Notes: generated from the sequence alone by a model not told the origin. A DNA stretch of 64,000 nucleotides from an uncultured Clostridium sp. (GCA_900542035.1 UQMJ01000002.1:1-64000); one strand, 5' to 3'. Counted from the stretch's first letter, positions 1-8,101 are shown. Program-made: numbers and translations.

Positions 1-1
1 A

Positions 2-334
2 GGAAGCCGTCACTATGTCAAAGGACAAGCTGGCGGAGCCGGTCTCCAGTCTTTAGGAACCTTCAAATTAACCGGATACTGCCCTTGTTACTCCTGTTCA
101 GAAGGATGGGGCCGTCACACTTCGACCGGCGCCATGGCTTCTGCCAATCACACCATTGCCGTAGACCCCAGAGTCATTCCGTACGGGACAAAGGTTATGA
201 TTAACGGAACGGTTTATACTGCCGAAGACAAAGGCGGCGGTGTCCGCGGCAACCACATTGACGTATTTTACAATACCCATCAGGAAACCAAAGCCCAGGG
301 TACCCAGTATCAGGAAGTATTTTTAGTTGTATAA
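2..334 (+). CDS. 3D-domain protein, C-terminal part (5' end outside window)
   Basis: The frame is already open at base 2, so the start lies before the window. The visible 110 residues form a 3D domain: the GYCPC-YSCSEGWG segment, then three spaced aspartates in VDPRVIP, EDKGG and HIDVF, which give the family its name. 3D domains form a compact double-psi beta-barrel related to lytic transglycosylases (MltA, Stage II/YabE-type proteins) and act on the cell wall outside the membrane. The upstream part, usually a signal peptide with DUF348/G5 or SH3 domains, cannot be seen. A terminator follows ten bases after the stop, so this is the last gene of its unit. The domain call is firm; the substrate is not known. 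Confidence 0.85.
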   Translation, partial: GSRHYVKGQAGGAGLQSLGTFKLTGYCPCYSCSEGWGRHTSTGAMASANHTIAVDPRVIPYGTKVMINGTVYTAEDKGGGVRGNHIDVFYNTHQETKAQGTQYQEVFLVV

Positions 335-343
335 GTGTTTAAT

Positions 344-385
344 AAACAGGGAATCGGCTCCTTTACCAGCCGGTTCCCTGTTTTG
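344..385 (+). terminator. Intrinsic terminator of the 3D-domain gene
   Basis: Inverted arms AAACAGGGA and TCCCTGTTT, with further pairing of CGGCT to AGCCG, enclose a short loop and run into T residues just after the stop codon. Confidence 0.8.
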
Positions 386-531
386 TCTTATGAGCATTTG
401 ATTTCATTTTTGCATCCGCTCTATGCTGTCATTTCTTTGACACTTCAAAATAATCAACTAGTTTTTCTTTTCCCCATTCCCAACTTTTGTAAAAAACTGC
501 TTACCTTCTTCCAAAAGATTAAACAAAAGCA

Positions 532-564
532 TTTACATTACTACAAAATCTCTATATAATGTAA
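532..564 (+). promoter_or_regulatory. Promoter with BlaI-type dyad operator
   Basis: A -35 TTTACA (532-537) and -10 TATAAT (555-560) are separated by 17 bases. Perfect 8-base inverted arms TTACATTA (533-540) and TAATGTAA (557-564) overlap both hexamers. BlaI/MecI repressors bind dyads built on TACA/TGTA in just this position, so autorepression by the gene that follows is likely. The repressor assignment is inference from position and motif. Confidence 0.7.
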
Positions 565-586
565 TAGAAAGGAGGACTGAGGGAAA

Positions 587-952
587 ATGCATCGTTTATC
601 TTCAACAGAATATCAGTTTATGGAACTTATATGGCAGCATTCAGAAGGAATCTCAAGTGGAGAGATTTATGACCTCTTTCCGCAATCATTAAGTACCAAA
701 AGTACCATTTTATCCAGAATTTTAAAAAAGGGATGTGCGATATGTAAAAGGAAAGCAAAGCAAGTATACTATTATCCTAACATAACCAAAAGAGAATATG
801 AAAAATTAATACTTCAAGAAGACATTGAAAAAAATATGGGGTTTTCATCCTTTCAAAAATTATTTGCAGCATTTTGCGGAAAAAGTAAATTAACACCCGA
901 GCAAACCCAGCAACTAGAGCAGTTGATTGAACAATTAGAAAATGATGAATAG
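587..952 (+). CDS. BlaI/MecI/CopY-family transcriptional repressor
   Basis: The 121-residue protein begins LSSTEYQFMELIWQHSEGIS, the winged-helix opening of BlaI/MecI, followed by the recognition helix (STKSTILSRILKKG) and a wing (KQVYYYPNI). The C-terminal half is helical, as in the dimerisation region of the family. Length is typical. The start has an AAAGGAGG site 11 bases upstream. A dyad over the promoter suggests autorepression. It overlaps the next gene by 11 bases, the usual blaI-blaR arrangement. The base composition is clearly more AT-rich than the housekeeping genes after 1.6 kb, which suggests acquisition. The family call is firm; the inducing signal is unknown. Confidence 0.85.
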   Translation: MHRLSSTEYQFMELIWQHSEGISSGEIYDLFPQSLSTKSTILSRILKKGCAICKRKAKQVYYYPNITKREYEKLILQEDIEKNMGFSSFQKLFAAFCGKSKLTPEQTQQLEQLIEQLENDE

Positions 953-1454
953 ATTTTTTTTAATTTTACTGTTGTCATCATTCTGTGGCAGCTTATCCTT
1001 CGTAATTACATTGTTTTTTAAAAAACTGTTATTTTCAGCAGACTATTTAAGCTTTTTCTACAGAATCATGAAAATTATAGCCTTAATTTTTGTCGGGCCT
1101 GTTGTTCTACCTATTGTGCTAATTTTTAATCATTATATCTTTTACGAAAAAATAGCTGTTACTTTAGAAGATTTTACATATATAGAACGGTATGATGGTT
1201 TAAGAGAACCAGACAGCCTAAACAATATAACTATATTTGCTGCATTTACAACATTTTATGTCCTTGTATCTGTCTTTGTTTTTGTTTTTAGCAGTATCCG
1301 TAATGATTCCCTAAAAAAGCGTATCCTCAAACATTCCTATCAATGTCTGGATGAAAGGCAGAACCTTTTACAAGATATTCAGAATGAATTGGGTATTTCA
1401 AAGCATATACCTCACTGGAGAAATAAAACTACTATACAATATAGGAAAGCGTAA
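942..1454 (+). CDS. Membrane protein paired with BlaI-type repressor, probably truncated BlaR1/M56-like
   Basis: The 170-residue product has three hydrophobic segments (about 5-30, 42-68 and 93-118) and then a basic cytoplasmic stretch ending in an amphipathic helix (RQNLLQDIQNELGIS). Its place overlapping a BlaI-type gene, and that last helix, recall the start of the M56 metalloprotease domain of BlaR1/MecR1, but the HExxH zinc site and the sensor domain are absent. After GISKHI a +1 frame stays open for about 37 more codons to a TAA at 1519-1521, so a frameshift near 1405-1415 may have shortened the reading frame. Low GC matches its partner. It could be a decayed receptor or a short membrane protein of its own; the homology is tentative. 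Confidence 0.5.
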   Translation: MMNRFFLILLLSSFCGSLSFVITLFFKKLLFSADYLSFFYRIMKIIALIFVGPVVLPIVLIFNHYIFYEKIAVTLEDFTYIERYDGLREPDSLNNITIFAAFTTFYVLVSVFVFVFSSIRNDSLKKRILKHSYQCLDERQNLLQDIQNELGISKHIPHWRNKTTIQYRKA

Positions 1455-1530
1455 TTTAGAACATCCACTCGAACTAGAAGGAATTTTATATAACGAAGAA
1501 CAGATAATTACCCTAGAATAAATTTGCCTG

Positions 1531-1592
1531 AATCCGTGATAGGGGGCAAGAGGTCAGACACGTCATCTGACCTCTTGCCCCCTATACACGGA
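1531..1592. terminator. Long near-perfect hairpin between convergent genes
   Basis: About 27 bases pair with one bulged base: left arm from ATCCGTG through GGGGGCAAGAGGTCAGA (1532-1558), right arm TCTGACCTCTTGCCCCC through CACGGAT (1566-1592), loop of seven. It lies between the end of the BlaI-linked gene and the end of hemW and can stop transcription both ways, although the T tract is short. The stem is far longer than the other terminators here, so a palindromic repeat element is also possible. Confidence 0.6.
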
Positions 1593-1616
1593 TGCTAATC
1601 TTTTTAGGCTGAACCG

Positions 1617-2837
1617 TTACAATAAAAACTCACTCAGCACATAATTGCTGATGTCAATGCCCCAGTCTGTCAAGGCAATCCGGCTTCCTTCTTCTTTTAA
1701 AAGTCCATTGGCAATCAGCTTGTCTATCCGGTCTCCATACACGCTTCTGATTTTCACGCCAAAATTAGCGGTAAAATCAATGTCTGAAACTCCCCTCATC
1801 ATCCGAAGTCCCAAAAACATAAATTCTTCTATTTTGGATTTACGCGTCTGTGGTTCTACATTCTGATACAGTTTTACCAAGCCGTCATTTAAAAAATCCA
1901 GTTCCAGGTAAGTCTGCAAATCCGTTTCATTGGAAAATCTGGATCCATGGAAGCAGGAAGAAGATCCCAGTCCCAGCCCCAGGTATTCCGTCCCAGTCCA
2001 GTATCCCACATTGTGGCGGCATTCAAACCCTGGCTTTGCATAGTTGGAAATCTCGTAGCGCTGGTACCCCTGGGTTTCTAAAAAGTCTCTGGTAATCTGG
2101 TACATTTTCCGCTCCGTCTCTTCATCTGGAAGCGGTTTCCACAAGCTGTCCGCATCATAACTGTCTCCGGCAAAGCGGTTAGCATCACAGCTTTTTCCGC
2201 TGCAGCCTTCCCCGTAATGATCCCAGAACGGAGTATTTTCTTCTATAATTAAGCTATAGGCAGAAATATGTTCCGGCTTTAACATTGCCACCTTTTTTAA
2301 CGTGTTTTTCCAGGATTCTAAGGTCTGTCCAGGCAAAGCAGACATCAGATCTACATTGACGCTCCAGAATCCTGCCTGTCTGGCCCGCTCAAAGCTTTTT
2401 AAAAACTCTTCAAACGTATGGATTCTTCCAAGGGCTTTCAGCTCTCGGTTGTCTGCAGACTGAAGTCCAAGGCTGATTCGGTTGATCCCGCATCCCCGAT
2501 ATACGTCCAGTTTCTGGGCGTTTAAGGTCCCTGGATTTGCCTCAATGGTAATTTCCGCATCCGGAGCAATATCAAAATACAGGCGAATAGTCTCTACAAC
2601 CGCCCGAATCAGCCCTGCTTCCAAAATAGAAGGCGTTCCCCCTCCAATAAAAATCGTAGTTACCTGATACTCCTCACTGGCCAGACTGGCGGCCTGGATT
2701 TCATCTAACAGCTGTCTGATGTAATCCTCCTGCACAGACGCCAGGGCCCGAAACGATAAAAAATCACAATACAAACATTTTCTGGCGCAAAATGGAATAT
2801 GCACATAAAGCTCCAATGGTTTTTTCTTATTCATCAT
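1617..2837 (-). CDS. hemW: HemW-type radical SAM heme chaperone
   Basis: The 406-residue protein carries the radical SAM cluster motif C17-x3-C21-x2-C24 (PFCARKCLYCDF), then a GGGTPS glycine motif and a HemW C-terminal domain. HemW proteins were long annotated as oxygen-independent coproporphyrinogen oxidases but lack the second SAM site of HemN and act as heme-transfer proteins. Between residues about 205 and 230 there is an insertion of roughly 20 residues (GKSCDANRFAGDSYDADS) in a region that is normally a short loop before the LPDEE motif. It overlaps lepA by 11 bases; lepA-hemW is a common Firmicutes pair and the two are surely co-transcribed. Either of two adjacent ATG codons may start it. 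Confidence 0.92.
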   Translation of the reverse strand: MMNKKKPLELYVHIPFCARKCLYCDFLSFRALASVQEDYIRQLLDEIQAASLASEEYQVTTIFIGGGTPSILEAGLIRAVVETIRLYFDIAPDAEITIEANPGTLNAQKLDVYRGCGINRISLGLQSADNRELKALGRIHTFEEFLKSFERARQAGFWSVNVDLMSALPGQTLESWKNTLKKVAMLKPEHISAYSLIIEENTPFWDHYGEGCSGKSCDANRFAGDSYDADSLWKPLPDEETERKMYQITRDFLETQGYQRYEISNYAKPGFECRHNVGYWTGTEYLGLGLGSSSCFHGSRFSNETDLQTYLELDFLNDGLVKLYQNVEPQTRKSKIEEFMFLGLRMMRGVSDIDFTANFGVKIRSVYGDRIDKLIANGLLKEEGSRIALTDWGIDISNYVLSEFLL

Positions 2838-4644
2838 CCAGTTTCAGCACACTCATAAAGGCCTTCTGCGGAATCTCCACATTGCCTATCTGGCGCATTC
2901 TCTTCTTTCCTTCCTTCTGTTTTTCCAGAAGTTTTCTCTTTCGGCTGATATCGCCGCCGTAACACTTTGCCAGAACGTCTTTGCGCATCGCTTTCACGGT
3001 CTCTCTGGCAATAATCTTTCCTCCCACTGCCGCCTGAATCGGAATCTCAAACAGGTGGCGCGGAATCTCTTCCTTTAATTTTTCACACATCTTCCTGCCC
3101 CGTTCATAAGCAGAACCGGCAAACACAATAAAGGAAAGGGCATCGACCTCTTCTCTGTTTACCAGAATATCCAGTTTCACAAGCTCAGACTGTTCATATC
3201 CCTTTAACTCATAGTCAAAGGACGCATATCCTCTGGATCTGGATTTTAACGCATCGAAAAAGTCATAAATGATTTCATTTAACGGCAAATCATATTTTAA
3301 CAGCGCTCTGGTTCCCTCAATGTACTCCATTCCCAGGTAAACGCCTCTGCGTTCCTGGCAAAGCTGCATAATCGCTCCTACGTATTCTGTGGTAACCATA
3401 ATCTCCGCAGAAACAATAGGTTCTTCCATGTATTCAATTTCAGACGGATCCGGCAGGTTGGACGGATTGGTCAGCTCAATCATCTCGCCGTTGGTTTTGT
3501 GAACCCGATAAATAACGCCTGGGGCTGTAGTAACCAGATCCAGGTTGTATTCCCGTTCCAGACGCTCTTCAATAATGTCTAAATGAAGAAGTCCTAAAAA
3601 TCCGCACCGGAATCCGAATCCCAGAGCCAGAGAGGTTTCCGGCTCAAAATGAAGGGCCGCATCGTTTAGCTGCAGCTTTTCCAGCGCATCCCTCAAATCC
3701 GGATACTTGGCGCTGTCTGCTGGATACAGACCGCAGTAAACCATCGGAGTAACCTTTTTATATCCTGGAAGCGGTTCTGCACAGGGGTTAAACTTATCGG
3801 TAATGGTATCGCCTACCATGGTTTCTTTTAAGTTTTTAATGCTGGCCGTAATGTAGCCTACCATACCTGCTGTCAGCTCTTCGCATGGGATAAACTGGCC
3901 TGCGCCAAAATATCCTACTTCAACCACTTCTTCCTCTGCTCCGGTGGCCATCATTTTGATGGTGGTCCCCTTCTTTACCGTTCCTTCTTTAATGCGGCAG
4001 AATACGATAACTCCCCGATAAGAATCGTAAATGGAGTCAAAAATCAGCGCTTTTAGCGGCGCGTCCTTGTCTCCTGCAGGACATGGGATTTTTTCTACAA
4101 TGGCTTCCAGCACGTCGTCTACATTTAATCCCGTTTTTGCTGAAATTCTCGGAGCGTCATGGGCCTCAATGCCAATTACATCCTCAATCTCTGCTGCAAC
4201 CCTGTCTGGATCCGCGCTTGGAAGGTCAATTTTGTTGATAACCGGAAATACATCCAGGTTATGGTCCAGCGCCAGATACACATTGGCCAGGGTCTGGGCT
4301 TCGATTCCCTGGGCTGCATCCACTACCAGAATGGCGCCGTCGCAGGCAGCAAGGCTTCTAGACACTTCGTAGTTAAAGTCAACGTGGCCTGGGGTATCAA
4401 TCAGGTTAAAAATATACTCTTCCCCATCTTTTGCCTTGTATACGGTACGTACTGTCTGAGCTTTAATGGTAATGCCTCTCTCCCGCTCCAAATCCATATT
4501 GTCTAATACCTGGGCCTGCATTTCCCTGCTGGTCAGAAGGCCGGTTTTTTCAATAATCCGGTCTGCCAGCGTAGATTTGCCGTGGTCAATGTGGGCAATA
4601 ATACAGAAATTGCGAATTTTGCTTTGGTCTATCGTAATCGCCAT
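2827..4644 (-). CDS. lepA: Elongation factor 4 (LepA) ribosomal GTPase
   Basis: The 605-residue GTPase has the G1 motif AHIDHGKST, DTPGH (G3) and NKID (G4), then EF-G-like domains II, III and V and the LepA-specific C-terminal domain ending in KRKLLEKQKEGKKRMR and MSVLKLDDE. EF4 binds ribosomes and back-translocates or remodels stalled complexes. An upstream in-frame ATG at 4677 exists, but the start at 4644 is preferred because an AAGAGGAA site stands before it and the length then matches the family. A promoter lies at 4731-4759. It heads the lepA-hemW operon. Confidence 0.97.
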   Translation of the reverse strand: MAITIDQSKIRNFCIIAHIDHGKSTLADRIIEKTGLLTSREMQAQVLDNMDLERERGITIKAQTVRTVYKAKDGEEYIFNLIDTPGHVDFNYEVSRSLAACDGAILVVDAAQGIEAQTLANVYLALDHNLDVFPVINKIDLPSADPDRVAAEIEDVIGIEAHDAPRISAKTGLNVDDVLEAIVEKIPCPAGDKDAPLKALIFDSIYDSYRGVIVFCRIKEGTVKKGTTIKMMATGAEEEVVEVGYFGAGQFIPCEELTAGMVGYITASIKNLKETMVGDTITDKFNPCAEPLPGYKKVTPMVYCGLYPADSAKYPDLRDALEKLQLNDAALHFEPETSLALGFGFRCGFLGLLHLDIIEERLEREYNLDLVTTAPGVIYRVHKTNGEMIELTNPSNLPDPSEIEYMEEPIVSAEIMVTTEYVGAIMQLCQERRGVYLGMEYIEGTRALLKYDLPLNEIIYDFFDALKSRSRGYASFDYELKGYEQSELVKLDILVNREEVDALSFIVFAGSAYERGRKMCEKLKEEIPRHLFEIPIQAAVGGKIIARETVKAMRKDVLAKCYGGDISRKRKLLEKQKEGKKRMRQIGNVEIPQKAFMSVLKLDDE

Positions 4645-4685
4645 ATTTATCGATTCCTCTTTCTTTCTCTCAATCATCCGTTATT

Positions 4686-4718
4686 CATCCGCAGCTCTGT
4701 ATTTCTCCTTCTGCGGAT
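4686..4718 (-). promoter_or_regulatory. Stable hairpin in the lepA leader
   Basis: Arms ATCCGCAG and CTGCGGAT pair perfectly over 8 bases around a purine-rich loop containing AAGGAG. There is no T tract, so it is not a terminator; it may affect mRNA stability or be structural only. Confidence 0.35.
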
Positions 4719-4730
4719 CTGTTCTTGAAA

Positions 4731-4759
4731 AATATAACATTTTTTTCTATTCCTTGCAA
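4731..4759 (-). promoter_or_regulatory. lepA promoter
   Basis: On the minus strand TTGCAA (4754-4759) and TATATT (4731-4736) are 17 bases apart, upstream of lepA and downstream of spoIIP. Confidence 0.65.
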
Positions 4760-4791
4760 CTGTCTGTGTCAGTTCTCTTCCTGGTTTTTTC

Positions 4792-5991
4792 TCATTTTCC
4801 GGTTAAAACATCTTCTAAAATCTCTGCCAGAGGCTCCATTGCGTTTTTAGCCTCTTCAAAGGTATTAGTCTGGGCTCCCACTTCGATTAATGAGGAACGG
4901 GGACGCAGATGGAGATTGTAACGCAAACCTTTCAGATAAATCTTTCTGGTATATCCTGGATAATCCTGGGCTGCTTTTAACTGCATCTGGAAACTGAAAG
5001 CCAGATTTTCGTTGAGATAGGGATTGGGAAGATACTCGATGGCTCCCTGGGGAGTGCGGCTTAATCCATTAAAAAACATGATTCTGGCTGTTGGTTTTCC
5101 ATTAACCTCCGTAACCAGTCGGGTATTTTCGGAAACGCCGTCCCTGTGAATGTCTAAAATCACCTGTATCTGGGGATTTTCCTGCAAAATTTCTGTAATT
5201 CCTTCCAGGGCGTACGTATAAGCCTTGCTTCTGTCCAGCGTTCCGTTTACCAGATCATAGACGCTCCTGTCATGAATAACCCCAAAACCCTTTTCCTGCA
5301 GCAGTTCCGTCAGGTAATCCCCAACCTCTACCACAGTCTGGTTTTCCCCTGAATCTGCAAACGCTTCCTGGGAATGAGAGTGATAAATCAGAATCTGGGG
5401 ACTGCTGCTGTCTGGTTCTATGGTCAAATCTGTCTCCAGCATGGTTTTTGCACGAAGCATATCCCTTCCGGCTGTCGTAGACGTATGCACATTGTAAAAA
5501 TGCTTCATTAAAAAATCATAATCTGCCAGCTGGGCCATGCTGTAAGCCATTTGAGCCGTCTGGGTCGGTTCCTGCTCTGTCTCTGGTTTTTGTTTTTCTT
5601 CCTCCTGCTGCACCGGTTCCTGATTTTCCTGTTCCAGATAGGAGTGTTCTATGTAAAACTGACGGCTTTCCAGAAAAGCCGGATAAGCCGGATCTATGTG
5701 TTCCCATGTTTTCTGCACGTCCTTCTCTTTCTTTTCATAGGAATTCCAGGGATTCCTGTCATCCAGACAGTCAGGAAACGCAAAGGACGCCATACTCCCG
5801 TCCTTTCGTATCCCGCTCTCTTCCGGCAGGCTGTGATTCCACAAAAACTCCGCCAGTTTTCCTGCTGTCCCCCCTCCTCTGCCTGCCAGCCATTTGCTTC
5901 CCTGATAAACTCCCAGCAGCGCCAGACTGATACAAAACGCCGCAAATATCCCTATCCGAATCCATTCTGCAATCCGTTTCTTTCCCCGCAT
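4792..5991 (-). CDS. spoIIP: Stage II sporulation protein P (peptidoglycan amidase/endopeptidase)
   Basis: The 399-residue protein has one N-terminal membrane anchor (about 11-30), a Gln/Glu-rich linker (about 120-145) and the SpoIIP catalytic domain, with LIYHSHSQEAF near residue 200 and ILDIHRDG near 280. These histidines ligate the catalytic zinc of the family. In sporulation SpoIIP works with SpoIID and SpoIIM (DMP complex) to thin septal peptidoglycan and drive engulfment. It follows gpr by 53 bases; gpr-spoIIP adjacency is conserved in spore-forming Firmicutes. The substrate-binding role is known from Bacillus subtilis and is inferred here by family. Confidence 0.95.
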   Translation of the reverse strand: MRGKKRIAEWIRIGIFAAFCISLALLGVYQGSKWLAGRGGGTAGKLAEFLWNHSLPEESGIRKDGSMASFAFPDCLDDRNPWNSYEKKEKDVQKTWEHIDPAYPAFLESRQFYIEHSYLEQENQEPVQQEEEKQKPETEQEPTQTAQMAYSMAQLADYDFLMKHFYNVHTSTTAGRDMLRAKTMLETDLTIEPDSSSPQILIYHSHSQEAFADSGENQTVVEVGDYLTELLQEKGFGVIHDRSVYDLVNGTLDRSKAYTYALEGITEILQENPQIQVILDIHRDGVSENTRLVTEVNGKPTARIMFFNGLSRTPQGAIEYLPNPYLNENLAFSFQMQLKAAQDYPGYTRKIYLKGLRYNLHLRPRSSLIEVGAQTNTFEEAKNAMEPLAEILEDVLTGK

Positions 5992-6044
5992 ACCATCACC
6001 TGACCTCTTATCATGGTATGCAGGACTGTGTGCAAAATGACCTG

Positions 6045-7019
6045 TTATCTTTGAAATTCCATATCCGGCAGAAAAGCCATATGAATCCCTTCGGAAATGG
6101 TAAAGCTGATCTCTTTTACTGTTTCATCAATATCCGGCGGCGTCACATAAAGAGGGCCAAACTCTGGTTCCAGCAGTTCCCGAATCAGCGCATACTGTTC
6201 TTCCCCCTGTAATCCCTCCAGATAGGTTCCCATTCCTCTGGTCTTCTCTTTTCCTTCCAAAGCCTGTATCAGCGCCTGGACCGTATCCTGGACAATGGCG
6301 GCTGCTCCCACTACCGTAGGAACCCCTATCGCCACAACTGGTATTCCCAGGCTTTCTTTTGTCAGGCCGCACCGATGATTTCCCACTCCGGATCCTGGGC
6401 GTATTCCAGTATCCGTAAGCTGGATGGTACAGCCCAGCCTGCGGATGCTTCTGGCCGCCAGCGCGTCAATGGCAATCATCAGATCCGGTTTGGTCTCTTT
6501 TACTACTCCCCTGATAATCTCTGCTGTTTCCATGCCTGTCTGGGCCATAACTCCTGGAGTAATTCCGCTGATCGAAGGAAGATTGTGTTTTTCTAAAAAA
6601 CCGTCTCCATATTCCTGTTCCATGTGACGGGTCACGCACAGATTTCCCAGTACGCAGGGTCCTAAGGAATCAGGCGTAACCGCCGCGTTTCCAAGACCTG
6701 CCGCCAGAATCCGGCAGGGAGGATGTCCCAGCGCCCGTCTGGCCAGTTCCTGTAACTGACGGGCCAGTTCTTTTGAAACCTGTCTGTGATAGTCTTCGTC
6801 TTTTTTGGTCATCTGGGATGCTTCCAGCGTCAGATAGATGCCTTTTTCTTTGCCTATGGCCCGTTCGCCCTCCTGATCCAGCACTTCCACTCTGGTCAGC
6901 TTTATCTGGTTTTCTTCCTGATACCATTCCTTTAAGGAAACTCCGGAAATTTCTCCGGCTTTTTCTTTTAATTCTTCCTGTTTTTCTACTGCCAAATCTG
7001 TTCTGATTTCAAACCTCAT
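6045..7019 (-). CDS. gpr: GPR germination protease
   Basis: The 324-residue protein is the self-processing aspartic-type protease that degrades small acid-soluble spore proteins during germination. It starts MRFEIRTDLAVE, where the early FEIRTDLA block contains the conserved propeptide cleavage region, and continues with LGNAAVTPDSLGP and TGIRPGSGVGNHR, both highly conserved in GPR. A longer frame reaches 7088, but a GGGAAG site stands before 7019 and the longer form would overlap the divergent rpsT promoter. SpoIIP follows in the same direction. A forespore sigma promoter is expected from the family, though I could not identify one confidently. Confidence 0.95.
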   Translation of the reverse strand: MRFEIRTDLAVEKQEELKEKAGEISGVSLKEWYQEENQIKLTRVEVLDQEGERAIGKEKGIYLTLEASQMTKKDEDYHRQVSKELARQLQELARRALGHPPCRILAAGLGNAAVTPDSLGPCVLGNLCVTRHMEQEYGDGFLEKHNLPSISGITPGVMAQTGMETAEIIRGVVKETKPDLMIAIDALAARSIRRLGCTIQLTDTGIRPGSGVGNHRCGLTKESLGIPVVAIGVPTVVGAAAIVQDTVQALIQALEGKEKTRGMGTYLEGLQGEEQYALIRELLEPEFGPLYVTPPDIDETVKEISFTISEGIHMAFLPDMEFQR

Positions 7020-7081
7020 GCTTCTTCCCTTTCTTTTGCCTTTCTCCTGCTTATTTTTCTCAAAAAACCTGGGAATATGTA

Positions 7082-7110
7082 TTGACAAGCCAGTAGAAAT
7101 TCGCTAAAAT
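7082..7110 (+). promoter_or_regulatory. rpsT promoter
   Basis: TTGACA (7082-7087) and TAAAAT (7105-7110) lie 17 bases apart, about 85 bases upstream of the rpsT start. Confidence 0.8.
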
Positions 7111-7194
7111 GATAAAGTATGTTTACATTAAACTGTCCGTGTCCAGACTTTGATGGAAAACACAGAGAATATACATCTGAATGGAGGTGCTATC

Positions 7195-7458
7195 ATGGCA
7201 AACATTAAATCTGCAAAGAAGAGAATTTTAGTAAACGAGACTAAGGCTGCTAGAAATAAAGCTATCAGATCCAAGGTTAAGACTATGGTTAAGAAGGTTG
7301 ACGCTGCTATCGCTGCTGGTGACAAGGCTGCTGCACAGGCTGCATTATTAGTTGCAATCTCCGAGATCGACAAGGCTACCAGCAAGGGCGTATATCATAA
7401 AAATACTGCTTCCCGTAAGGTATCCCGTCTTTCCAAGGCTGTAAACGCTATGGCTTAA
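7195..7458 (+). CDS. rpsT: 30S ribosomal protein S20
   Basis: The 87-residue basic protein starts MANIKSAKKRI and contains the helical SRKVSRLSKAVN tail typical of S20, which binds 16S rRNA helices early in 30S assembly. The start at 7195 is fixed by GGAGGT ten bases upstream; the longer in-frame ATG at 7150 has no site. Codon usage is strongly biased toward the few codons of highly expressed genes, unlike its neighbours. It has its own promoter and terminator and is divergent from gpr, a common Firmicutes layout. Confidence 0.98.
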   Translation: MANIKSAKKRILVNETKAARNKAIRSKVKTMVKKVDAAIAAGDKAAAQAALLVAISEIDKATSKGVYHKNTASRKVSRLSKAVNAMA

Positions 7459-7480
7459 TTATAAAGAACGAGAAAACTTC

Positions 7481-7520
7481 AAAGCTCCCGCCGGATTAAC
7501 CCACTGGCAGGAGCTTTTCT
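7481..7520 (+). terminator. rpsT terminator
   Basis: AAAGCTCC-GCC pairs with GGC-GGAGCTTT around an 11-base loop and is followed by TTCTTGTTT. Confidence 0.8.
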
Positions 7521-7544
7521 TGTTTCTTATTTGTTACTAGTTTG

Positions 7545-7985
7545 TTATTCGTTTCTATTTACTGTAAATTCCTGGATTCCTTCGGAACCAGGCGCAAGTT
7601 CGTATTTATCAAATACCAGAACCGGATTGCCGTCTGCGTTCATATAAAACGGGGTCTCTTCTGTAATTTCCGGCATGGCGTCCTGGACGTCCAATCTTCT
7701 TTCTTCGTAAACTCCTTCCCTTTCTCCACTATTTTTAAACAAATCGTGTTTCTTGTTTTCTTTGATGGTACGAAGGCTTTCGTTGACTACAATCCGGTAA
7801 ATCCATGTATTAACAGCATTTTCGTTTTTCAGTTCTTCATAATGCTCTAACGCCTTGCACACAGAGTTCTGCACCACATCCAGCGCGTCCTCCTGATTTC
7901 TTGTGTAGCTGTACGCCAGCCGGTAAAATTTATTCTGGTTTTCAATTATGTAGTCGATTATGTTTTGATATAAATCCTTTTTCAT
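7545..7985 (-). pseudogene. In-frame chimera: ECF sigma factor N-terminus joined to RsiV-type anti-sigma C-terminus
   Basis: Residues 1 to about 95 are region 2 of an ECF sigma factor (YRLAYSYTRNQEDALDVVQNS and NTWIYRIVVNES, the core-binding and -10 recognition helices). Instead of region 4, the frame passes after VQDAM into PEITEETPFYMNADGNPV and DKYELAPGSEGIQEF, which is how RsiV/DUF3298 anti-sigma factors end. In the SigV/RsiV layout the anti-sigma gene follows the sigma gene, so a deletion from the sigma linker to the last 50 codons of the anti-sigma gene gives exactly this product. The -35-reading region 4, the anti-sigma binding domain and its membrane helix are gone. The reading frame, ribosome site and an ECF-like promoter remain. 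The start at 7985 is chosen for its spacing to GAGG. It may still be made, but cannot work as a normal sigma factor. Confidence 0.8.
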
Positions 7986-8023
7986 CACCATATCCTCTTA
8001 ATCTTTTCTGCCTTTCTATTCAT

Positions 8024-8053
8024 ATAGACTTTTAGGTATTACAAAAAGTTGCA
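8024..8053 (-). promoter_or_regulatory. Candidate ECF-type promoter of the sigma chimera
   Basis: On the minus strand TGCAAC (8048-8053) with a following T-run and AGTCTAT (8024-8030) are 17 bases apart. AAC-type -35 and GTC-type -10 elements are typical of ECF sigma factors, which normally drive their own genes. No good sigma-A hexamers are seen in the same stretch. Confidence 0.5.
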
Positions 8054-8064
8054 CACATAAAGAA

Positions 8065-8091
8065 ATGCCGGACACACTTGGTATCCGGCAT
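8065..8091 (-). terminator. Terminator of the TetR-MATE operon
   Basis: ATGCCGGA and TCCGGCAT form an 8-base stem, followed on the minus strand by TTCTTTATG. Confidence 0.75.
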
Positions 8092-8101
8092 CACGTTCAT
8101 T

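Noticed and set aside
4031..4506. Two plus-strand frames of about 113 codons opposite lepA
   Set aside because: Shadows of the highly conserved lepA coding sequence, with low-complexity translations.
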